DNA of 64,000 nt from Psylliodes chrysocephalus (GCA_927349885.1 OV651822.1:58319301-58383300), one strand, 5' to 3'; shown: positions 46,361-58,131, numbered from the stretch's first letter. Notes: generated by a model from the sequence alone, not told the origin. Translations and numbers: made by a program.

Positions 46361-47849
46361 GGGGGCGTCCATTAATTACGTGAGGTGTTCAAGGGGGGGA
46401 GGGGATCAAGCTAAATCTTTCCAAATCTCACTTGGGGAGAGGGAGATTTTTGTAATTTTTTTCTAGTAGAAAACGGTTTAAAATTGCGTGAAAGTTAAAG
46501 TAAAGAATGTTTCTAGAAATTTTATATTACGGCAATATTCTCTTTATCTTTATCGGTTGTAAGCAGGTAGGGTTAGGTTTGGCCCAGAACACTGCGGCCT
46601 CTTGGGTCTATTGTATTTCCCTGCTTTCCCCGTATTCAGGTACTATCTTTGGAATAGTCCTGTGTCTTTGGTTAGTTTTAATAGGTTCCCTACCAAGTGT
46701 TCCTGGGGCGTTCTTTCCGGTTCTAGGCCGAAAAGGATGAAACGTCGCCCAGTAAGAGCTTCGCATTCTAAGATCACATGGTATGAGGTTTCTTCCTCTT
46801 CCATGCAAAGTCTAGACGTAGCGGGATCATTGTGTAATCCCATTACATGAAGGTGTTTCAGCAAGCAGTGCCCCGTTAATAATCCCACAATGTTGGATAT
46901 CTGAGGCCTCGCGAGTTGTAGTGCCTCAGTAGTCATGCGTGGGTTTTGGTCCCCTTGGCATGATTCTGTGCCCTCTTATCTGTTGCCAGTGAATTTGGTG
47001 TTTTATGGTTATCCACCTGTTTACTGCCTGTCGAGCAGAAGTTTTGCTTATCCCAAATACAGGTTCAGGTCCTGTGAATGGTAAATCTGATCCCTCTTTG
47101 GCGAGTTCATCAGCCTTTTCATTTCCTTGGATACCTTTGTGTCCTGGTACCCACGCCAGTTTTACCTTGTTGTGGGTTACCAGATCATTTAGTATTCCAA
47201 GGCAGTTCCAGACAAGCTTTGACTTAATTCTGTTTGAATCAAGAGCCTTTAAAGCTGCCTGGCTATCTGAGAGAATTAGGATGGTTTGTTTTTTGTACTT
47301 CCTTCTTAAATTCTCTCGTACACACAATTCGATTCCATGTATTTCAGCCTGAAATACAGTGGCATGTTTTCCCAGTGAGGCGATGATGTCGCATTTGGGT
47401 TTAACTCCATGTACGCCAGAGCCTGTTCCCTTGTTAGTTTTAGATTCATCCGTATACCATACGAGGCCGCTAAGCAAGTATTTATCTATCTCCTTATTTA
47501 CCTCGTTCCAGTTACAGTTGACCTGGAAGAGTCTGTTAAAGGTTAGGAGGGGTGTCATGTGATCTGATCCCATATTTAATATAGAATCATTTACTTCATG
47601 TGTTATTCTGGTATGTTTTATATGTCCCAGTGGGTTCCAGTTGTTGGAGATTTCCAGTCTGTATGCACACATTCTGGCCTCCCCCTTAATATTCTCAAAT
47701 ACTAGTCTTTGCTAGTCTTAAATAAAAGTAATAGAACATTTAGGAAGGAAGGGAGGAAGTTAAGGAAAATCTTACGAAATCTTACCAGGTGGGGGGAGAG
47801 GGGATCAAAAAATTCTCGAAAATACCTCGCGTAATTAATGGACGCCCCC
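46361..47849. mobile_element. 1.49-kb element with GGGGGCGTCC ends, nested; contains a LINE fragment
   Basis: The left end GGGGGCGTCCATTAATTACG and the complement of the right end agree over about 28 bp with one change. TAT stands on both sides. About 330 bp is its own; the rest is the LINE fragment 46545-47712. I have seen such GGGGGCGTCCATTAATTACG ends in insect MITEs but cannot give the superfamily. Confidence 0.75.
46545..47712 (-). pseudogene. RNase H-type LINE, 3' part, nested
   Basis: Minus strand. An open segment (47672-46926) carries an RNase H domain with WYTDESKTN, AEIHGIELCV, ILSDSQAAL and WVPGHKGIQGNEKADELAKE, holding the D-E-D-D residues. A frameshift near 46930 leads to the C-terminal part with LLKHLHVMGLHNDP and RLCMEEEETSYHVILECE. 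The 3' end, CCGATAAAGATAAAGA, is a simple tail. RNase H after the RT is known in I, LOA and related clades. The reverse transcriptase is absent: 5'-truncated. The same 3' end recurs at 57003-57106 and a C-terminal piece at 14288-14404. Confidence 0.82.
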
Positions 47850-47966
47850 TATGGGTCTTATTGTAAATATTAGGATATCTTTCCTTTTTAGACGATAACA
47901 GTAAATAAAATTCATGGTCTGGTCTAATGTTACCCCAATGGTCCAAAGTTACCCGATTTGACTGTA

Positions 47967-48667
47967 GGTACCTTTTTACAAAAAAAAAAAACATTGAAAG
48001 AGGCGAATCTACTTCCATAAATAAACAATTAATGAACTAGAGGTGTCTCACAAAAAATCATGAAAAGAATGCAAATGAGTCCATTAAGTAGGTACACTGG
48101 AATACTTATTTTTTGGAGTTCCACCATTTTGTATATTATTAGAATTCAAAAATAATTATAAACAACAAGAAAGATATATAATCTTCAAAACCTGACGGAA
48201 AGTGATTGTAAATCTTAATTACTTTAAGCTTAAGCAAAAGAATGCAATATGATCATTGATCATGCTTGGGAATAATTTAATCTCGAGAAATTTTCCAGGT
48301 GCATTTACACAAAATTGAGGAAATGCAGGTATATCAAGATTACATTTTATTTTACACTTCCTGATACTTTGTGATTATTATTCCACACAACTCGTATTAC
48401 TTTCATTTACGTATAAATTTAAGCTCAATACCAACAGTATTAACAGTTTATATAACTCTGAAAGTAATCCGATACATAACACTCCAATAATCTAGGATAT
48501 ATGATTTAAGATTTATCATCCACAGCGTCAGTTTTAGTTTTCGTTGTAGATCTGTAATTTACAAAGTAGTCAATTAGTTTTTTAATAAAACACCTAACAA
48601 AAATAGTGTTCCATAATAAGGACTTGATAATTATGCTGATAGATGTAGGGCAGGCGCTAATTTAAAA
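47967..48667. other. No gene seen
   Basis: AT-rich sequence without recognised element ends. Confidence 0.4.
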
Positions 48668-48669
48668 TA

Positions 48670-49950
48670 CGAGGGCGGGTCAATAAGTCTGTGACTTTTT
48701 TAATTTCCCGCCTCTTAATTGAAATGGCAACAATGCTCCCGTCAACAGTCATCTGTCTATTGACTCTTGTCAAAAATTGAACAAGCTGCGACATTTAGTT
48801 TGTTTTTGACAGCCGTTAATATCAGACTACCTCGTTGACTGAGAAGAAAATGGAAAAAAGTGAATTTCGTGTGCTCATAAAGCATTATTTTTTTGCGGAA
48901 AAAATCCATTACGTAAACCAAGGCTAAGATTGATAAATATTATGGGGACTCTGCATTTCCATGGTAAAAAAGTGGTTTACTGAATTCCGATGTGGCCGTA
49001 CAATAAGATGCCGAGCGTTCTGGACGCCCAGTTGAGGTCTCCACATCGGAAACAATTGAAAAAAATCCACGATATGGTTTTAGCCGATCGGCGATTAAAA
49101 GTGAGAGAGATTGTGGAAGCCATAGGCATCTCACATGGCTCAGTGGTTTCAATTTTGAATGATCATTTGGGTACGAGAAAGCTTTCCGCAAGATGGGTGC
49201 CGCGATTGCTCACAATCGACCACAAACGCAACCGTGTGACAATTTCGCAGGAATGTTTGGCGTTGTTCAGTCGCAATATGAACGAGTTTTTGCGCCGTTT
49301 CGTAACCGTGGACGAAACGTGGATCCACCACAACACACCGGAGACCAAACAGCAGTCAAAACAGTGGGTTTCTCGGGGTGAATCGGCGCCAAAGAAGGCA
49401 AAGGTGGGTTTGTCAGCCAATAAAGTCATGGCGACTGTTTTTTGGGATGCACGCGGTATTATCCACATTGACTACCTTCAAAAAGGAAAAACAATCAATG
49501 GTGAATATTACAGCAACTTATTGGGTTGATTCGATGAGGCATTGAAAAAAAGCGACCCCATTTGGCCAAGAAAAAAGTCCTTTTCCACCAGGATAATGCA
49601 AGGGTGCACACATGTGCAGTTTCCATGGCAAAAATCCATGAATTGGGCTACGAATTGCTCCCTCATCCGGCCTATTCACCCGACCTAGCCCCGTATGACT
49701 ATTTCTTGTTTTCGAACTTGAAGAAATGGCTCGGCGGAAAGAGATTTGCCTTCAATGACGAAATCATCTCACAAACAAATACTTATTTTGAAGACCTCGA
49801 CAAATATTTTTCGGAAGGGATAAAAAAACTGGAGAAACGTTGGGCTAAGTGTATAGAGCTCAAAGGAGACTACGTTGAAAAATAAAATAACTTTTTATCT
49901 AAAAACCTGTGTTTCATTCAAAAAGTCACGGACTTATTGACCCGCCCTCG
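48670..49950 (+). mobile_element. 1.28-kb mariner element, complete ends
   Basis: 31-bp inverted repeats starting CGAGGGCGGGTCAATAAGTC differ at one position. TA is present on both sides (48668-48669, 49951-49952). Length and content are those of a full mariner. Confidence 0.93.
48850..49885 (+). pseudogene. mariner transposase (DD34D), frameshifted
   Basis: Starts at the ATG at 48850, MEKSEFRVLIKHYFF. Frame breaks occur at about 48900-49000; from 49020 the frame reads cleanly (IHDMVLADRRLKVREIVEAI, the second helix-turn-helix) to a TGA at 49527, then a one-base shift, and from 49562 to the stop at 49885. Signature motifs WVPRLLT, VTVDETWIHH (first Asp), HQDNARVHT (second Asp) and SPDLAPYDYFLF (third Asp) are present, giving the DD34D triad. 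All three catalytic residues are kept. The gene length (1036 nt) is that of a normal ~345-residue transposase minus two bases. Confidence 0.92.
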
Positions 49951-49952
49951 TA

Positions 49953-50821
49953 TCAGTAGAGTAGTAGAGCTTTCTTAAAAAAAAAAATATCTAACAGATA
50001 ACTTTGTTGGAATATTTATTAAATTCAAATAATAATTATAAATTTAATTCTACAACTTTTTCTGAGGTCCGAAACATATTAATAATTTGCAAAAAATTAA
50101 AATGTATTATAACTTTCTAAAAAAAATTGCAAAACTGCTGCAAACTTGAAGCAACATATTGTATTATTTTCAACATTATTGCAACTTTTTGAAAGTCCGG
50201 AAATAGCGTTTTTGTTTACATCATAGATCAAAAATTACAAACGTGCTGCAAACCGATGATATAACTCATACAAGTTTTTGGAACAGCTATTCCAATTTGC
50301 CGCCTTTTATTTTGCACGGAAATATACATTTTTTAAAAATAGCAAAAGTTTTGAAAATTGGTTGCAGATGTTAATATTATTTTTCTTAAATTTACAACCT
50401 TGGACAAGGTTCGGAACCTTGAAAAATTAAAACAAAAATCAACAATTCGCACTTTTAGCAGTCGCAAAAAAATTTGAAAAGTATTCCAAATTTTACAGAG
50501 CGGTTTAAATAACTTCCTGTAAGTACCTAAATGCAAATTTGCAACGCTCCAAGATTATCGCAACTAATTATTGTTAATTATCTATGGCCGATTTTGCATT
50601 GTGAAATTAAAAGTGTTGCAAATCTAAGGAAAAAAGCTTAAAAATACATTGACAAGTATTATCGAATTTGCAACCCTATACCTATCATGCAAATATTTAT
50701 ATAATTTCCTGTTTACTACTTTACGGAGAAAACCATGGCGATTTAATTTAAGTTTATCTTTATAAATCTTTATACATAAAAATTAAAATAAAAATGTACA
50801 ATACACAAAGATGCATGCAGA
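49953..50821. other. No gene seen
   Basis: AT-rich; the 67-codon minus frame at 50333-50536 is unsupported. The words TTGCAA and GCAAATTT recur often between 50090 and 50690, perhaps an old low-complexity repeat. Confidence 0.35.
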
Positions 50822-51240
50822 TATACAGGGTGTCTGTAAAAGGTCTTTACAAAAACATACCACATATTCCTTAGACCAAAATGACTCGTTTTAAGTAAAA
50901 TTACCTTAGTACAAAGTTGCTTCGTTTGGGCTCCAGAGGCATGATGTTTAGTGTGTACATACTGTAAATTGTTTCACACATTGGCGCTGCTAACTGATCT
51001 GAATTGATTCGTATGAAATTGCCTGAATTTCTTTTTCGTCTCCTTGCCGGACCTAGTTTTATGATTTTGTATACTGCAGCCTGAGGAGTATTTGTTAGAA
51101 ACACTGTTTCCTGGATAGCATCTTTTCGGGGCATTCCTCGACTACAAAGCCGGTTAAAAACAGTTAAAATAACATTTTCAGCGTCTTCTGATAAATGTTG
51201 CCTTTTGCGTTTAACTGTGTGACCTATATTTTGCCAAATA
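50822..51240 (-). pseudogene. Mariner-like transposase N-terminal fragment with one element end
   Basis: A terminal sequence, TACAGGGTGTCTGTAAAAGG, lies at the left (50825). The minus strand then reads, from about 51215, QHLSEDAENVILTVFNRLC and, at 51134-50950, AIQETVFLTNTPQAAVYKI, RRKRNSGNFIRINSDQL and ETIYSMYTLNIMPLEPK. That is the DNA-binding half of the transposases in which a GNF phrase follows the helix-turn-helix. The catalytic half, which should lie between this and the left end, is gone. No right end was found. Confidence 0.6.
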
Positions 51241-51792
51241 AGTTCTCGTAGAACATCTACTCAATCTGCAAACTGACTTGTTGATGGTTGATCTTGTTGC
51301 CATGGTCGCCACATATCGTACAATTCAAAAACTTTTTAACTTGAACCTTGCAGAATACAAATATACTTCTGATTGAAATTAATATACAATTTCACAATTT
51401 AGAAAAACTCACAAAAGGGTGCCGGCTTACTGATATATCAAGTATAGTAATTAACGTGGACTGGTTTATTAAATTTTAATACAGTGAGCGTATTTTATAA
51501 AATAGTCACCCCAAAAGAAAGTGAGATAAGAATATGCCTATTTAGAAAAAAGTTTTTAAAGTTTTTTTTTAGTGGTACTTTTTCTGAGAATTACAGATTA
51601 TAGATATAAAGATTGGGACTTTTCCTTTAAAAAAATATAAATTATTACTAGGCATTTTTCATTTTGTACTGAAAATTAGATATCTATAATGCCGACCTGA
51701 ATAATTTCTTTCCTGTGTAAAGAAGTACTTACTTATTTTTAAGCTGCTGATAACCATTCTCTTATATCTTGACCGGAATAATATTTATCACA
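51241..51792. other. No gene seen
   Basis: AT-rich sequence, possibly including the lost right end of the preceding element. Confidence 0.35.
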
Positions 51793-51796
51793 TTAA

Positions 51797-52725
51797 AGGT
51801 ACCATTTCGGTAGGCGCGTCAGGAGACCACCGAGACGACCCTATGGACGACAAATGCATAAATGTTACGCTCCGTACATTTCGGAAGCTTGGAGACAGGT
51901 CGCGAGACACTTACATTATAACCATTCGAGAGAAAGCTCAGCGTTGCTAGACCTACTGTTTTTACGAAGATCCACTGTTTTTGTCTCTAGCAAATTTTGT
52001 TCTTAATTTATTAAGTTTACCTCATTATTCAGCAAATGGTTAAAGAATATTTTCTCTAGTAAATTTTCTGCAGTAAAAGCAGCGTAATAAGGCATCCACT
52101 ATTGTAGGTTGGCTCCATAAAAAAAACATCAAGATAATCATTGTTTTTATTTAAAATGAAATAAAGAATTAATAGGGCATCATAAAAAGAACATGCATAT
52201 GCCAAACACTACGATTTTGAATTACCTGATTTAGACTGATCTAAAAGAAGTAGGTACTTATTATTTTTCATTTGTTTTTTCCCGTACGTTAAGTATATAT
52301 TAAAAATGTTTTTGTTTTTATTCTTTGTTTACTTTCTAATTTGGGTAGAAAAAAGTTAATTTTTCGTTTCTTATATACTTGTTTTTTTATTTACTACACT
52401 GCAAATTATAATTATTTCCCCCTGTATTAAAATCTACTGTTCAGATCTACGGTTTTTTTTTACCCATACTGTTCCAAAATCTGGCAACCTAATCACCTCC
52501 AAAAAGAAGCGATGCCCGAGGACAGTGACTTCGAGCGCGACAGGCAGGCAGCAAAGCTTTGCCCCGAGACAGATTCAGAAGTGTCGTCAGGAAGTGTCGT
52601 CTTGACGACACTTCTCGTGTCGCGCCGTGTGAAATGTGTTTCATATAATTGTATGTATTTTAGATGTGAAGCGACACTTCTCGGTCGCGTCGTCGGTCGT
52701 CTGTCGCGCCTATTAAAATGGTACC
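51797..52725. mobile_element. 0.93-kb TTAA-flanked element with GGTACCATTT ends
   Basis: The left end AGGTACCATTTCGGTAGGCG and the complement of the right end GGTACCATTTTAATAGGCG share about 40 imperfect bases. TTAA stands on both sides (51793-51796, 52726-52729). Near the right end a palindrome AAGTGTCGTCttGACGACACTT lies at about 52596-52617. GC-rich ends contrast with an AT-rich centre. Kolobok or piggyBac type fits the TTAA; there is no transposase. An 81-codon frame at the right end is unsupported. Confidence 0.7.
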
Positions 52726-52729
52726 TTAA

Positions 52730-53022
52730 CTCAATGAAGTGGAGAGGGGTAGAATAATAACTGTCAATGAAAAAGAATCGACACTATGTACAATTTTGAT
52801 TTGCACTTTTTGTAAATAAGATTCAGGGACGGCTTAAGAACATTTTTTGCAACAAATCAAAAATAGTGCATAGGAAAATAATTAACAAGTATAATTTAAT
52901 ACTAAATCGAAATCAAATCACAAAAAAGTTACATATATAAGCAAGCTAATAAAGAACCGACGCCAAAAGAGCTTACAACAGCTACAACCCAAACAAAAAA
53001 CAAAGCTGAACATGAACATAAC
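52730..53022. other. No gene seen
   Basis: Nothing recognised. Confidence 0.4.
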
Positions 53023-53522
53023 AGCTACGTTCAATGAGTGTATCGAATTCTGGCTACGATTAGTGTAGCAGGATCAGCTTGCTGAACGGTACGCTCCATA
53101 CGTTCAATTTTAATAAATTAAATTTGTGTCGAACGACAATTCTAGTTTAATTAAACGTAGCATTTGCAATTGAAAGTGAACTTGTTTATTTGTCACTTGG
53201 AGTTTTAACCAACAATCTACAATAATTTTTACATTTAGGTATTTTTTTATAATTTATCAATATAATTTATCAATATGTAAAGCACAATCAGGTTGTTAAA
53301 GATATATTTTTCAAGCAATCGCAAATAGCGATAGATTTTAGGAGTTTTAGGTTATTTTTTGTTGTTTTTATGAGCTTTCCCGCTCAAATTTCGCGATCGC
53401 AACAGAAAGGAGCGTAAAAATGAAACGCTCCAAAATGATACTGATCGATACAAAGCGATACCTATCATAAAACGAATGTGATTGGTATCGGTTGGGATCG
53501 CTATGTCTCATTGAACGCAGCT
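53023..53522. mobile_element. 500-bp MITE candidate with AGCTnCGTTCAATGAG ends
   Basis: AGCTACGTTCAATGAG at the left is matched by the complement of CTCATTGAACGCAGCT at the right (one change). No duplication is evident. The interior contains several GATCG/GATAC phrases and no coding frame. Confidence 0.5.
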
Positions 53523-54278
53523 AATGACTGAAGACTGAACAAAGCCAAGCCTGGAATTTGTTTACTGTGCTTTAGTTAGGGCAACATCTCCTTGTCATTT
53601 ACGTTTGTAAGAGTGAAACGTTGAATAATGCACAATTTCTACACTGGATACGCAGACGGTACCTTATCCATTCTACCCTCTCTACTTCTTTGCATTAACT
53701 ACTTAGTCCAAGAGCTAGTAACACACATTCCGTTAAGTGTTTGATGCACTTTGAAATTTTGTAATTTGAAATCATTTGGATGGAAAATCAGATATACCTG
53801 TGTTGGCTAGACCCACCCCGGGACACCAGGTACTGCGCATAATAGAAAGAAGTCGTAAAATATGACCCAAAAAAAAGTGTTTGATTCAGAGGCCAACAAA
53901 CAACAATTGAAAGTTTAGGTAATTCTAAAAATACAGTAATTTAAGCAGACATTTTTGAGAGGGTTTATAATTAATAAATCAACCCCAAGGTTGATTTTTT
54001 TTAAATATGATTTGAAGTGTTTGATTCACGCTGAAATTTTAATAGCGTCTTAATTAAATATAAAAAAAAATAATTCCAAAAAGGCAGACACTTTTTCCGG
54101 GGTTTAATTGCCGGCCAACATCAAAATGAATGAACCTCATTATGCGCCACTATGCATTGAATAAGTATATACTTTTTAAAAACTAAACATTTTAAATTAC
54201 CAAGACTGTGAAATAATAAAACAATAATATTTTTCCTTTTTTTTTAGGAAAAAAAAACAAAAAAAAACAAAAAGTTTC
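53523..54278. other. No gene seen
   Basis: AT-rich, no recognised frames or ends. Confidence 0.35.
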
Positions 54279-54315
54279 GGGGCTCGAACCACCAACTTGC
54301 TATCCACACTATCCA
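54279..54315 (-). ncRNA. Possible tRNA-like (SINE) scrap
   Basis: On the minus strand TGGATAGTGTGG resembles a pol III A box, and GGTTCGAGCCCC a B box. They are only about 13 bases apart, too close for a tRNA, so this would be a deleted remnant. Confidence 0.2.
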
Positions 54316-54459
54316 AATTTTGATTCATTAATGTGTATTTAATACTTTTTCGACGAAATTTCGAAGAAAAACATTTTTAAAGGCAATAAACACGTGAATT
54401 TTCTAAAATTACGAGCCTCACGCACATCGCGAACGCGTACCGTCTGCGTTTATATCATC

Positions 54460-55540
54460 AAGATGGGTTGTATCTAAGTGATACTAACATAGTTATGTGC
54501 AAATATCGCAACGTGCGTCTAAATGGCGATAAATCAGATACATTGAAGAAACATTTGAAAAAGAAAACCAAGCCTCAACCAGGGCCCTCTGAAACGAAAA
54601 GGCAGTCTACAATTTTCGGCGGGTTTGAAGTGCAAAAGCGTGTTAAAATGGAAAAAGAAACTTTTGTAGAAGATACCGTAAAAATGTGTTTGAAAGCTAA
54701 CATTCCCATGCATAAACTGGACCACGCTGCTATTTGAATAAATATGTGCCCGGTTCAAGTAATCTCTCTTCTGGCGATATTTTGAGACGTAAACACGTGC
54801 CACTGTGCAGTATTGCGGAGAAAAAAGAAACTAAGGAGTAACTTAAAAATTATCCCGTAGTAGTGGCCGACGAAACATCCGAAAAACAAGGAAGATGTGT
54901 TCTTGCAGTCTTATTTAAAACTGTGAATGCAGAACCAGAGCAGTCTTGCTTTTTAGAAAATGTATATTTTTAGACGCGGCCAATGGTTTCACTTGCTCAC
55001 AAGCCATCATAGACACCTTGAAAGCTTACGAGATCGACTACTCTTAAGTGCAAGGATTAGTATCAGACTCTGTACGTTAGATGACTGCATATTTTAACAT
55101 ACTAAAAATACTGATTGGTGACCATATTTTACACTACCAATGTTGGTTACATAAAGTGAATCTTGTAGGTGACATCTTTATAAAAGAGTTTAAAGAACTG
55201 AATACGATTGTAGCCGAGACGAGGGCAGCATTTTGCACTTAAGAAAAATGAAAAGTGCTTGTTTGAACTACTTGCAAGAACACGCTCCGTGATTGACTCA
55301 GAAACTTTACCCGACGCCAGTTGTAACTAGGTGGAATTCTTGGTTCAAATCTGCGATCTATTTGAGCAAATATGTGGAGCATATTATTATTTTTATGAAT
55401 GACTATGAAGACGATAACATGAGTACTAGTTACCTGACGGAATGTTTTTAAAATAAAACTCTGGCTCGCAAAATATGAGTTCAGTTGACATTCGTATCAG
55501 AGTTCTGTTCAAAAATAATGGGTAAATAGAAATATTTACG
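54460..55540 (+). pseudogene. hAT-type transposase with BED-like N-terminus, decayed
   Basis: The first open part (54468-54737) has CKYRNVRLNGDKSDTLKKHL, like the end of a BED/CGGBP1-type finger, then FVEDTVKMCLKANIPMHKLD. In shifting frames follow VVVADETSEKQGRCVLAVLF (a D in the first hAT RNase H strand), GLVSDSVR, ILHYQCWLHKVNLVGD (a CxxH-type motif of hAT transposases), EFKELNTIVAETRAAF and VVTRWNSWFKSAIYL (the RW motif). About eight breaks interrupt it. Catalytic core recognisable, C-terminal dimerisation region not seen. Element ends were not found. Confidence 0.65.
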
Positions 55541-56019
55541 TAAGCTCGATAAAAAACGAAAACAAGAAGAATTTCCTGACCGTAGTAGAATTTTATATAA
55601 ATAATATTTAATATTTATCATAATATAACCCCTACAGTTAACCTTTCCGTTATTTATTTTGTACTATTTTGATTACTATTCAGACAAAAATTTTAAGTAG
55701 TTAGGTAGGTAGTGATCTTTAATAAAAAAGAGTTCTTGTCCACGGCTGTTCAGCTTATTTTTTGTATTAAAAAAAAATAACTAATAAAAAAACATTATTG
55801 TATTTTAATATTTGTTTTATCATTATCATCCTATGAATATTTTTATAAATGGAATCACGATGTTTTTAATTTCAATAAAACGCCATCCATAAAAATTATT
55901 CAATAAAGCATATAAAAAAAGAAATTTAAAACCAACCACATTTTGATCAAATATTTAAAGCCAGATTTTCTGGTTTTACTTGTGTAAAAGGGATTTTTCA
56001 CACTCGTAATGTTATATAT
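55541..56019. other. No gene seen
   Basis: AT-rich; the 75-codon minus frame starting at 56127 reads the foldback arm next to it and is unsupported. Confidence 0.4.
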
Positions 56020-56832
56020 TTCTACACCCACACGGACATTAGCTATTTTACGGACAGAATGAAAGAGTACGCCATTGTGTACAACTAAACGAACATATTT
56101 CGTATCCATTCTACCTAGTAAGAACACTGCACGGATATGAAATCCACCAATTACAGCTCATATTTGGTAACTAGGCTATTTTTTTATTTTAAATAGGTGA
56201 CCATTCTGTCAATTGTCAGTATTTTTTAGGTATTGATTATAATTAAAAATGAGTGATAAGTATAAAATATCATTCGACAAGATATTCAAGGGTAATATAA
56301 CGAGACCTTGATATTGTATCTAAATTTTGAGTGTTTTTGATATCAATTTGTCGGGACATAATTTTGTCATTAATAATATGAATAAAGTCCGAGAGCTTTA
56401 GCTCGAAAAAAAAAATGATTTAATTTAATTAGTCCCCAGCCCAGATTTGAACAAGGGCCTTTCGCGTTGAAAACCTCCACCGCCACGTTTAAGATTTTAG
56501 TTTTAATACTCGTAATTAAATTAGTTTCATATAGTTTGATTTTTTTTTAATGTGGGCCAAATAAAAATAAAAATGCTATTATTTATCGATTCTAATTAAA
56601 AAACTCATTTTAATGTATATTTAATCTAAATAACTAAAAAATATTATATATTTAAAATTTTAAAAATAATAGTAGTCGGGTGACGAAAATATGAACTGTG
56701 ATTGGTGGATTTCATTTTTTTCATTGCTCTCACTACCTAGAATGGATATGAAATATATTCGTTCAGTTGAACGCAATAGCATGTGCATGTAGTATGTGCG
56801 TAGATAAGCTAATATCCGTGTAGATGTGGAAA
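56020..56832. mobile_element. ~810-bp foldback element with ~170-bp arms
   Basis: The left arm (56020-56190: TTCTACACCCACACGGACAT, ATCCATTCTACCTAGTAAG, GAAATCCACCAATTACAG) pairs with the right arm (about 56665-56832) at roughly 75-80 percent. The spacer, 56190-56665, contains the tRNA-like unit at 56398-56500. No target duplication is clear. No transposase. Confidence 0.65.
56398..56500 (-). ncRNA. tRNA-like SINE candidate
   Basis: On the minus strand TGGCGGTGGAGG (56485-56474, A-box-like) is followed 33 bases later by GTTCAAATCTGG (56452-56441, B-box-like). GCCCTTGTTCAAATCTGGGC can form a tRNA T arm. A T run (56406-56416 in plus-strand A) about 25 bases downstream could stop pol III. It lies inside the loop of the foldback element. 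Only one copy is seen, so the SINE label is tentative; a decayed tRNA gene is the alternative. Confidence 0.4.
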
Positions 56833-57002
56833 AAAATTATTTCTTACTATCAGATTTTATGCTAGATAAAGAATATGTGACTCAACTTTTGAAATGTTTA
56901 CAAAAAAACAGTTTAAAATAAATATGAATATGTTTCTAGAATTTCGGACATCGTCCGAATATAAAGTTGATAAGTGTTAGGGCTTGTTGCATCTTGCATA
57001 TT

Positions 57003-57106
57003 ATATCTATCTTTATCGGTTGTAAGCAGGTAGGGTTAGGTTTGGCCCAGAACACTGTGGCCTCTTGGGTCTATTGTATTCCCCTGCTTTCCCCGTATTC
57101 AGGTAT
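57003..57106 (-). mobile_element. 104-bp 3' end of the RNase H-type LINE (dead-on-arrival copy)
   Basis: Nearly identical to 46548-46643: both contain CGGTTGTAAGCAGGTAGGG, GGCCCAGAACACTG and CCCCGTATTCAGGTA. The TATCTTTATC tail is at the same end. Extreme 5' truncation is usual for LINE insertions. Confidence 0.88.
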
Positions 57107-58131
57107 TATATGTATAGTGTATATCGTATATCTAATATCTACTGATTTATTATCATCCACTATTATCTAACTAATAAAAATGAAAGGTCATTACCAACAA
57201 TACGTCTAAAATTAACTTGGAGAAATTTGAGTAAAAATAACATCTCTGTAACCTTACAGATCGATAAATGTTATAAAAAGAACCACGTGGCCTGGCAAGA
57301 TTCCATCAGGCAGTCGACCTTTGAAGCAGGTGTTTGAAAATCTTGAAGAATTCTAGATCGTTTAAGAAATTTAAAGAAACAGTATCATTTATATGGTCAT
57401 TTCAGATAAAAACAACTGTTCCGTATTCAAAATGTTACGAAACATACCGGTTTTAGATTTAGATTTATTTTGAAATTTATAATCTAAACACAGTAAAATT
57501 CTAATTAATGCATTCAAGCCATGTATCAATAAACGTTGAAAGGACAGCAAATTTTAATTTTAAATTGGTCCTTTGCAGAAAATTATGATTTTATACTGAA
57601 ATATTCATTGGATAGGATATAGCCCACTAAAATGCGTTACGAAAAAATTATCTACCTTTTTGGGCAAACAATGTAGCGAACCGCGAGCCTTATTAAACAT
57701 AACCACTACTTTAATTTGTCATTTAATTAAATGTAAACAAATGTAATTTTTTTGTGGAAAAGAAAGTTAAAAAGTATCCGAACTCTTCACGGGTAAATAA
57801 AACTATTAATAATTTGTTAATACATCAGACTATTTTGTCGAAACGAACTAAGATTACTAATAATGCATAACATACCTAAGATAACAAATTTTTTTCGAAA
57901 AATGAGAAAATTTAAGTTATATCGTTATAATTAACGATTATTGTTAAATTAAATAATTATCTGATTTAAAGTTTGCTACATAATAACTGGAACTGTTGTG
58001 TAAATAGCTGAAGATTATGAGTATGAAAAATTTTAACATAAATCCAGGAATGAGATTATGCTCAGACCATTTTGAAATGTTCTGCTTACAGAAAAATTGA
58101 ATACTTTGTTGATACCTGGAAGTATTCCAAC
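57107..58131. other. About 1 kb without a recognised gene
   Basis: AT-rich. No element ends recognised. Confidence 0.4.

Larger units (their letters stand above)
46028..47964. mobile_element. 1.94-kb element with 26-bp inverted repeats; outermost of three nested elements
   Basis: Ends begin CAGTCAAATCGGGTA and are followed by a shared CTTTGGACCA (one mismatch in 26). TA lies on both sides (46026-46027, 47965-47966). No transposase of its own remains; its own sequence is about 450 bp once the inner element is set aside, so it was a MITE before interruption. Confidence 0.8.

Noticed and set aside
46507..47562. Plus-strand frames over the RNase H region
   Set aside because: Shadows of the minus-strand RNase H frame, which has the D-E-D-D motifs.
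48940..49468. Minus-strand frames over the mariner
   Set aside because: Shadows of the plus-strand transposase.
53820..54130. Apparent inverted repeat around AGGCCAACA and GGCCGGCCAACA
   Set aside because: The shared words are short and lie in the same direction; no element ends result.
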